Assembly: GCF_005146945.1 (NCBI RefSeq)
Contig: NZ_SWMS01000017.1
Location: forward strand, 90,774 to 154,773
DNA length: 64,000 nucleotides
Origin: Prauserella endophytica
GTDB lineage: Bacteria > Actinomycetota > Actinomycetes > Mycobacteriales > Pseudonocardiaceae
Direction of reading: 5' to 3'
The notes beneath the pieces are model-generated. The model did no database searches. It was not told the DNA's origin and saw only the letters and a program-made list of their open reading frames with translations. The translations under genes were made by a program, and so were the position numbers. Shown here piece by piece: positions 58,801 to 64,000 of the stretch; positions within the stretch are counted from its first letter, which is position 1, and every line of letters begins with the position of its first letter.

Positions 58801-59615
58801 GTGACCAGAAGCGGGGCAGGGAAAGGGTGGCCGCCTCCGGGCGGCCACCCGGCCGCACCACAATGGAGCCGCGGGCGTCCACCAGTGCACAGCGACTCGC
58901 ACAGGAGGCAGCCGAGGCTGCGGAGCTGCGTTCGTACCAGGCAGATCCGGACGTCATTGCCTTGCGCGTCGAGAAGGTCCGCGCGCAGGTCGACCGCCTC
59001 TGCTGGGCCGGGATCATCCTTGGTCTGGCGTTCACCATGGCCAACGTCCAGTCGTTCGCGGCCGGCGACGCGGCCGCCTGGTCACTGCCGTGGCTCGCGG
59101 CGTGGCTGCTCGATCCCACCGTGTCGCTGGTGCTGCTGGCGATCCTGCGGGCCGAGCAGGTGACGGCGCGGTACCAGGTTCGGACAGGACGATGGGTTCG
59201 CCGCGCGAAGTGGTTCACCTTGGCGGCGACCTACGTCATGAACACCTGGGAGTCCTACGCGGCGGCTTCGTTGTCCGGTGTCGTGCTCCATTCGGTCCCG
59301 CCGCTGCTCGTGTTCGTGGCCGCCGAGGCGGTGACAGATCTGCGGGACAAGTTGACCGAGGCCGTGAACGTCGCGTTCGCGGAAGCCTTCTCGGTCACTC
59401 GGGGATCTGACCGGCCTGGTCGCCGCACTCCTCGCAAGCCAGCGCGGCGGAAACTGTTCCGCGACTACCTGGTGGAGGCTCGAGAGGCATGGACGCCGGA
59501 TGTGGTCATCACCCCAGCATGGGTGCGTCGAGCGACTGGCTGCTCCCGAGGCTTGTCGCCTCGCGTGGCCGAAGCCCTTGCGCACGAGATCGCGCAGGGA
59601 GGCGAGCGCTCATGA
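58797..59615 (+). CDS. SpdB-like membrane protein (DUF2637-type)
   Basis: 272 aa from an ATG overlapping the preceding stop. Charged N-terminus, four hydrophobic helices (CWAGIILGLAFTMANVQSF, WLAAWLLDPTVSLVLLAIL, WFTLAATYVMNTWESYAAA, VPPLLVFVAAEAV), then a basic cytosolic tail with PGRRTPRKPARRK. The helix pattern with LLDPTVSLVLLAILRAEQ is that of DUF2637 proteins found beside TraSA genes. Proposed role is intramycelial spreading with the translocase. Confidence 0.8.
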   Translation: MSDQKRGRERVAASGRPPGRTTMEPRASTSAQRLAQEAAEAAELRSYQADPDVIALRVEKVRAQVDRLCWAGIILGLAFTMANVQSFAAGDAAAWSLPWLAAWLLDPTVSLVLLAILRAEQVTARYQVRTGRWVRRAKWFTLAATYVMNTWESYAAASLSGVVLHSVPPLLVFVAAEAVTDLRDKLTEAVNVAFAEAFSVTRGSDRPGRRTPRKPARRKLFRDYLVEAREAWTPDVVITPAWVRRATGCSRGLSPRVAEALAHEIAQGGERS

Positions 59616-61759
59616 ACGCCCACGAGCCGGGTTCCATGAACGCATCCGCGACAGGCTCGTCCCTCGCGCGCGAGGGTTCACCGGAGTTGCAGCGATGTGA
59701 GTCCGTCCTGGACGGTGAGCTCGTCGAGGACCAACCGTTCCCGGCTGTGCGGGTCCCGTGGCGTCGTCGGCTGCGCCGGTGGTGGCACTCTTCCCCACGG
59801 GTGCCCCTCAGTCTGAAGACTCGTGCGCAGGCGGTGCAGGCGTTGAAGGACGGGATCGTTGCCGTCCTGCGCTCGCCCTGGCGGTTCGTGGGGGCGGTGG
59901 TGCGCGGACTTGTGACAGGCGCGCGGTTGTGGCGCCGGTGGATCACCGTACGGGACTATCGCGAGGCGGCAGAGGAGTCTCAGAAGCTTGCGGACAAGTT
60001 CACCGAGATCAGGGCGCTCACGTTGTTCCGGTGGAAGGTTACGGGTGCGGTACTCGTCGCTGTTACCTTGGCGATCTTCATCATCGCCGCCATCTACGGT
60101 GAGCGCCCGTTGCGGATAGTTGCCGCCGCGGCGTCCGTGGCGCTGGCCGTCCTCGGCAGGCGCAAGGACGGGAAGCCGGGACGCAAGCCGTCACTGGCGG
60201 GACCGCGCACCCTGACGTGGACCATGGACACCCAAGTCTTGGTCGACGCCTTCCGCGACGCGAAGCTGATCGGGAAGGACGAGTCGCTCCGTCTGGTCGA
60301 GCGGGCGACCCGGGTCGGCGACGGCTGGTCGGTCATCGTCGACCTGCCTGCCACTCGTAAGGCCGCAGACGTCGTGAAGCACCGCGAGGCACTCGCCTCA
60401 GCGTTGGCAGTCGACGAGATCCAGTTGATCGTGGAGCGTGTACGGGGGAACGGCGGGCACGCGGGCAGGGTGTCGATGTGGGTCGCCGACGAAGATCCGT
60501 ACGCGACTCCGCCGCGGCGAACACCGTTGCTCGGGGTGTCGCAATGGGACGCGTGGCAACCGGTGCCGTTCGGCCGGGACGCGCGGGATCGCCGTATCGA
60601 TCTGCCCCTGGTGTGGACCTCATTGCTCGTTGGCGCGATCCCGAGGCAGGGAAAGACCTTCGCGGCACGGCTTGCGGCCGCCGGACTCGTCCTCGATCCG
60701 CATACGAGGTTGTACGTCGCGGACTTCAAGGCAGGAAAGGACTGGGTCGCTGCGGAACAGGTCGCGCATCGCTTCCTCTCCGGTGACGACACGGAGCATG
60801 TGCTGGCGTTGAAGGACTGGCTCGTCGAGCTAGTCTCGGAGGTGCAAAGCCGGTACCGGCGCATGCGAGACCTCGATGACGAGATCTGCCCCGAATCCAA
60901 AATCACGCCAGATATGTCCAGGGATTCGGCGCTGAACATGCCGATCACAGCGATCTTCATCGACGAGGTCCAGGTTCCATTGGAGGACCGAACGCCCATC
61001 GACGTGCAGGGCAAGAAGCTCACCGCGGGCGAGTACATCGGGGAGTTGCTCACGTGGCTGGCGAAGAAAGCCCCCGCGGCCGGGGTCGTGCTCGTCCTCG
61101 CGACACAGCGGCCCGACTCGAAGACCATCCCGTCCGGGCTGCGCGCGGTGCTCGGCTCGCGCTTCGCACTGCGGGTGATGGACTGGCGGGACAGCAACAT
61201 CGTGCTCGGAGAGCAGATGAACACGCGTGGCTACGACAGCAGCCGGCTGCTTCCCTCACACAAGGGTGTGGGCATCCTTCGTCCGGACGGCGAGACGCAG
61301 GCCGGAGCTGACGTCCTCGCGATGACGGTGCGGACCTATTACATGCCGGTGGAGGACTGGCAGGACATCTGCCGTCGCGGTCGTGCTCTACGGCTGGCGG
61401 CCGGGACACTCACCGGTCACGCGGCGGGCGAGGACGCCGCGTTGCTGCTCGACCCTGTAGGCGCCGCGAAGGCGATCGGCTCCGCGCCGGCGCCCGTCGA
61501 CCTACCGGATCCGTTGGCGGCAGTGGTCGAGTACATCGAGGCCAACGCCGACGACCGTGAGTTCATACCAACCGCTGAACTCGTCGGTGCTCTCGACTTC
61601 GAGCCGAACGCGTTCGGGCGGCAGATGAGTGAGTACGGCTGTTCGTCCGAACGGAGAAGGATCACGACCGAGGACGGGGAGACGCGGCAGGTGCGCGGCT
61701 ACCTGGTTGCGGACATCCGTCGAGCCGCTGCCGAGCAGGGCTGCGGACGTGGGTCGTAA
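59612..61759 (+). CDS. FtsK/SpoIIIE-type DNA translocase (TraSA/TraB-like)
   Basis: 715 aa from the ATG at 59612 overlapping the SpdB-like stop (GGGAGG upstream). Two membrane helices at about 143-183 (VTGAVLVAVTLAIFIIAAIYG; IVAAAASVALAVLG). ATPase domain: Walker A GAIPRQGKTFAAR near 342, Walker B ITAIFIDEVQ near 450, VLVLATQRPDSKTIPSGLR. A winged-helix-like C-terminus (DREFIPTAELVGALDFEPNAF...YLVADIRR, about 640-710) probably reads the transfer site. Moves double-stranded element DNA between hyphae. Confidence 0.93.
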   Translation: MNAHEPGSMNASATGSSLAREGSPELQRCESVLDGELVEDQPFPAVRVPWRRRLRRWWHSSPRVPLSLKTRAQAVQALKDGIVAVLRSPWRFVGAVVRGLVTGARLWRRWITVRDYREAAEESQKLADKFTEIRALTLFRWKVTGAVLVAVTLAIFIIAAIYGERPLRIVAAAASVALAVLGRRKDGKPGRKPSLAGPRTLTWTMDTQVLVDAFRDAKLIGKDESLRLVERATRVGDGWSVIVDLPATRKAADVVKHREALASALAVDEIQLIVERVRGNGGHAGRVSMWVADEDPYATPPRRTPLLGVSQWDAWQPVPFGRDARDRRIDLPLVWTSLLVGAIPRQGKTFAARLAAAGLVLDPHTRLYVADFKAGKDWVAAEQVAHRFLSGDDTEHVLALKDWLVELVSEVQSRYRRMRDLDDEICPESKITPDMSRDSALNMPITAIFIDEVQVPLEDRTPIDVQGKKLTAGEYIGELLTWLAKKAPAAGVVLVLATQRPDSKTIPSGLRAVLGSRFALRVMDWRDSNIVLGEQMNTRGYDSSRLLPSHKGVGILRPDGETQAGADVLAMTVRTYYMPVEDWQDICRRGRALRLAAGTLTGHAAGEDAALLLDPVGAAKAIGSAPAPVDLPDPLAAVVEYIEANADDREFIPTAELVGALDFEPNAFGRQMSEYGCSSERRRITTEDGETRQVRGYLVADIRRAAAEQGCGRGS

Positions 61760-61773
61760 GCCGTCACGAGCCG

Positions 61774-61806
61774 TCCCACCCGTCACGGCCGCCGTGACGG
61801 GTGGGA
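61774..61806. terminator. perfect 33-bp palindrome after the translocase gene
   Basis: 16-bp arms (left TCCCACCCGTCACGGC at 61774-61789) around a single central C. It stands between the translocase stop and the stop of a convergent gene at 61815, so a bidirectional terminator is the simplest reading. The repeated GTCAC/GTGAC words around it (61763-61768, 61782-61787, 61836-61850) could alternatively be a transfer or replication recognition locus. Confidence 0.6.
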
Positions 61807-61814
61807 ACAGGTGG

Positions 61815-62036
61815 CTACCTGCGAAAACAGCGCCAGTGACGCCTGTGACGCCACCGCCGGAAGCCGTCTCTGCGGCGCTCTGCGCGTAGCTGTCGAGGGT
61901 GATAGGGGTCGTCTGGACAGCCGTCACGCAGCGACGCAAGCAGCTCTGCGAGTGAGTCGAGCGTTTGGCCGATGTCGTCGATGCGTCGTTCGATCGCATC
62001 CAGACGGTTCGCGAGGTCGTCGTCTCCGGTCGTCAT
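61815..62036 (-). CDS. small coiled-coil protein with Arg-rich tail
   Basis: 73 aa from the ATG at 62036, which overlaps the upstream stop (ATGA). Residues 8-40 (LANRLDAIERRIDDIGQTLDSLAELLASL) are a heptad coiled coil similar to the tail of the XRE regulator at 57309. The C-terminus RRDGFRRWRHRRHWRCFRR is strongly basic and may bind DNA. No family recognised. Confidence 0.65.
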   Translation of the reverse strand: MTTGDDDLANRLDAIERRIDDIGQTLDSLAELLASLRDGCPDDPYHPRQLRAERRRDGFRRWRHRRHWRCFRR

Positions 62037-62392
62037 CGGCTGGTCCTCGGTGTCGTACCCCGGTGCTCGACCTGTCGCGGCAGCGGTAGTTCGGTCGGCT
62101 GGTGCCGGCTGCGGTTTCTGCGATGCCGACCCGGCATTCGACCCGTAGGGTGATGCGCGAACGGCCTGTGCAGGCGCCTTTCGCATCGTGGACATCCAGC
62201 CGCCGGAGGGAGCAACATCGAGCCGGGCTGGACGATGTGGCCGCAGACGGCGGTGTAGAGGCCCTCGTTTCGCCGTGGGCCGCGGGCGAACTCGATGTCG
62301 GTCACTGCGTGCTCCCGGCCATCTCGCTCGCAACGATGCCAGACGACGTGCAGTCTCCTGGTGGTCGTCAAGGCTGATCTCCCCGAATCCAT
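62033..62392 (-). CDS. small zinc-ribbon-like protein
   Basis: 119 aa. HVVWHRCERDGREHAVTDIE and then AVCGHIV...GCPRCERRLH give a C-G-H ... C-P-R-C arrangement likely to bind one zinc. The Arg/His/Pro-rich tail is low complexity. ATG at 62392, 102 bases from the divergent HTH-TPR gene. Translationally coupled to the coiled-coil protein, an arrangement that supports both being real genes. Confidence 0.65.
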   Translation of the reverse strand: MDSGRSALTTTRRLHVVWHRCERDGREHAVTDIEFARGPRRNEGLYTAVCGHIVQPGSMLLPPAAGCPRCERRLHRPFAHHPTGRMPGRHRRNRSRHQPTELPLPRQVEHRGTTPRTSR

Positions 62393-62494
62393 GAATCGTC
62401 CTGAACAGTGACGATGATGTGTGTAAGACTAAAACCAGCTTGCCATCAGCGCAGGCGGAACGAGTACGACACGCACCAGACACGGGGCCGTCTT

Positions 62495-63679
62495 ATGGGA
62501 GTCAATGGCAGCGGATCTACGGGAGCGAGCCACGGCGGTAGAGAGCCGCGCACCGTGCTCGAGCAGCAGATACGTGAGGTGCGCCGGGAGACGCTTCAGG
62601 AGTTCGTGGAGTTCGCCGAGCGCTTCGCCCGTGAGCACGGAGAGCAGGGAACCTTGAGTCTCCGTCACCTGGACCGCCTGGTGTCCGGTCGTGGTCCGAA
62701 GGGAAAGCCGCTGGGCAAGCCGCGACCGGCTACAGTGCGCCTGCTGGAGCGGATCTTCGGCGTGCCGATCGACGTGCTGCTGTCTGCCCCTGCTGAGCGA
62801 CCGACGAGCGACGCGGGAGAAGCGGAACTGCTGACGAGGTTGCGGAGTGCTGCGCAGGTGGACGACGAGCTGATCGACCTGCTGCATGGGCAGCTGACGA
62901 TGATCCGACGGCTCGATCGGCAGCTCGGAGCTGTCGTAGCGCACGAAGAGACGGCGACCAAGGTCGAGCAGGTTTCGGCGCTGCTGCGACACAGTCTCCA
63001 ACCGGCTCGGCGTCGCCGCCTGGCGTCGCTGCTGTCTGAGGTGTGCACACTCGCTGGCTGGCAAGCACTTGATGCCGGGTGCCTGTCGACGTCGTGGCGC
63101 TTTTACGAGCGCGCGAAGACGGCAGCTCGGGAGTCCGGTGACCTGTTGTTCGAGGCACACGCGACGGCTGAACGGGCATTCGTGCTGATCGATCTTGGTC
63201 AAAAGGTCGAAGCTGTCCAGTTGCTGAGCGAGGTACGTAAGCGGGTAGGTCGCGTCCCAAGGGTCTTGCGTTCCTGGCTGGCTGCTGCTCATGGTGAAGC
63301 GTTGGCGGGAGCCAACCGGCGCACGGCTAGCTTGCGAGCCTTCGATGAGGCGGCGGCATTGCTCCCGGCTGGGGGTTACGACTTGGAGCGTCCATACGTG
63401 GCACACGGCGACGTTCATCTTGCTCGCTGGCGTGGGCACGCGTTGGCGCGTGTCGGTGAACCCGAGGCAGTCGATGTTCTGGCGGGTGCGCTGGACGACC
63501 TCGATCCGAGTTTTACGCGCGCACAGGTAGCACTACGGGTCGACCTTGCAACTGCGTTCGTGTATTCAAGGGATTTGGAAAGTGCGAGACACCATGTCGA
63601 ACATGCCGTGGCACTTGCCGACGCCATCGGCTCGAACCGGCAGCTGAGGAGGCTGAGGAGCCTTCAGCTTGCCGGTTGA
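62495..63679 (+). CDS. HTH-TPR transcriptional regulator (paralogue of the one at 56019)
   Basis: 394 aa. N-terminal HTH-like region (TVLEQQIREVRRETLQEFVEFAERFAREHG ... LSLRHLDRLVSG ... KPRPATVRLLERIFGVPIDVLL), then TPR-like pairs: TLAGWQALDAGCLSTSWRFYERAKTAARESG, ATAERAFVLIDLGQKVEAVQLL, GDVHLARWRGHALARVGEPEAVDVL. These align block by block with the protein at 56019-57152. Start ATG 62495 has only a weak G-rich site. Divergent from the zinc-ribbon gene. Ligand unknown. Confidence 0.85.
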   Translation: MGVNGSGSTGASHGGREPRTVLEQQIREVRRETLQEFVEFAERFAREHGEQGTLSLRHLDRLVSGRGPKGKPLGKPRPATVRLLERIFGVPIDVLLSAPAERPTSDAGEAELLTRLRSAAQVDDELIDLLHGQLTMIRRLDRQLGAVVAHEETATKVEQVSALLRHSLQPARRRRLASLLSEVCTLAGWQALDAGCLSTSWRFYERAKTAARESGDLLFEAHATAERAFVLIDLGQKVEAVQLLSEVRKRVGRVPRVLRSWLAAAHGEALAGANRRTASLRAFDEAAALLPAGGYDLERPYVAHGDVHLARWRGHALARVGEPEAVDVLAGALDDLDPSFTRAQVALRVDLATAFVYSRDLESARHHVEHAVALADAIGSNRQLRRLRSLQLAG

Positions 63680-63814
63680 GTACGAGTCCTCTCGTCAGCC
63701 AAGTGTCGGCTTGCTGGTCGAATTCGGTGCTAACGCTCGAGCTGTCAACGGCACGTGAATCTTGAACACTTTTCGGCATCTGAATCCTGACCCCTCTGCC
63801 CGGCGTGTTGATGT
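63680..63814. other. gene-free stretch, probable insertion-sequence end
   Basis: Contains the similar words GTGAATCTTGAACAC (63757-63771) and CTGAATCCTGACC (63780-63792), the kind of repeated motif found near the ends of IS21-family elements, just before an istB tail. No gene is seen. Confidence 0.4.
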
Positions 63815-63929
63815 TTACTCTTCGGTTGTGCTGGCGGCGGGGACGCGGCCGAGGTCGCGGTTCTTGAGCCGGTAGCTGTCGCCCTTTGAGGGCGATCACT
63901 TCGGCGTGGTGGACGAGCCGGTCGATCAT
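63815..63929 (-). pseudogene. istB (IS21-family helper ATPase) C-terminal remnant, frameshifted
   Basis: MIDRLVHHAEVIALKG matches the IstB C-terminus, but one extra base in CTCAAAGGGCGAC shifts the frame. Reading on in the other frame gives DSYRLKNRDLGRVPAASTTEE followed by TAA at 63815-63817, the expected IstB ending. The upstream part does not look like IstB, so this is a truncated, frameshifted relic of an IS21-like element. Confidence 0.65.
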
Positions 63930-63937
63930 GGCTGCGG

Positions 63938-64000
63938 TTATCTCGACTTCGATTTCCGAATCTTGCCGTTGACCTGGTATTTCGTGTCGTGGACAGGTGT
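63938..64000 (-). CDS. C-terminal end of an unidentified protein, runs off the right edge
   Basis: Twenty codons ending HDTKYQVNGKIRKSKSR and a TAA at 63938-63940; the start lies beyond the window. Too short to identify; a transposase or integrase tail is possible given the adjacent istB relic. Confidence 0.3.
   Translation of the reverse strand, partial: TPVHDTKYQVNGKIRKSKSR

Noticed and set aside
1..64000. CRISPR array
   Set aside because: No regularly spaced direct repeats with unique spacers; the only tandem array (53277-53381) has no spacers.

Overview
The window is GC-rich actinomycete chromosome, most probably from the family Pseudonocardiaceae. This is inferred from the very high third-position GC, GTG/TTG starts, 4-base ATGA/GTGA gene overlaps, LacI/TetR/LuxR/PucR/WhiB regulators, ECF42 sigma factor, palindromic GCAGTGAAGG elements and an actinomycete-type conjugative element. 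No ribosomal or marker gene is present to fix the genus.

Layout. (1) 1-6.7 kb, + strand: a tightly coupled catabolic operon of two acyl-CoA ligases, a FAH-family hydrolase, a cytochrome P450 with its own ferredoxin, and an MBL-fold hydrolase; a GAF/LuxR regulator and an amidase follow on the - strand. (2) 9.7-17.3 kb, - strand: an eight-gene operon for a peptide/oligosaccharide-type ABC importer (Tat lipoprotein binding protein, two permeases, two ATPases) with an embedded LacI regulator and two unrecognised beta-rich proteins. It is divergent from a secreted phospholipase D-like enzyme, and AACGTT-core palindromes lie in the shared control region. (3) 18.9-24.5 kb: a four-gene - strand operon of two FGGY sugar kinases, a histidine phosphatase and a 2-hydroxyacid dehydrogenase, divergent from a DeoR regulator. 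(4) 24.6-34.3 kb: PucR-type regulator; esterase coupled to a heterodimeric exporter-fold ABC pair; TetR/FAD monooxygenase divergon with a nested palindromic operator; Zn-ribbon MBL protein, OsmC, membrane protein and lipoprotein.

(5) 34.4-39.5 kb: IlvD/Edd dehydratase, DUF2267 protein, and an iron-box-controlled pair consisting of a siderophore-type binding lipoprotein and an unusual fusion of a degenerate FecE-like ABC ATPase with an FMN-binding pyridoxamine-oxidase-like domain, with no permease nearby. (6) 39.6-44.9 kb: methionine supply, with metY-metX divergent from metQ-metN-metI. (7) 45-53.8 kb: SnoaL-like protein, DGPF protein with ECF42 sigma factor, MFS pump with TetR, a 168-bp palindromic MITE-like insertion beside a 20-codon gene stub, saccharopine-dehydrogenase-like protein, CopB copper ATPase behind a CsoR-type operator, a 21-bp tandem repeat and a nucleotidyltransferase-fold protein.

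(8) 53.9 kb to the right edge: an integrative element in the 3' end of a CAT-anticodon tRNA gene. It carries a tyrosine integrase, a Pif-like Nudix protein, an excisionase, a WhiB protein, two Spd-like membrane proteins, an FtsK/TraSA-type translocase, two small - strand genes and two paralogous HTH-TPR regulators at either end. No replication initiator is visible, which is atypical for an AICE. The right attachment site is not seen. The last 320 bp holds IS21-like remnants including a frameshifted istB tail.
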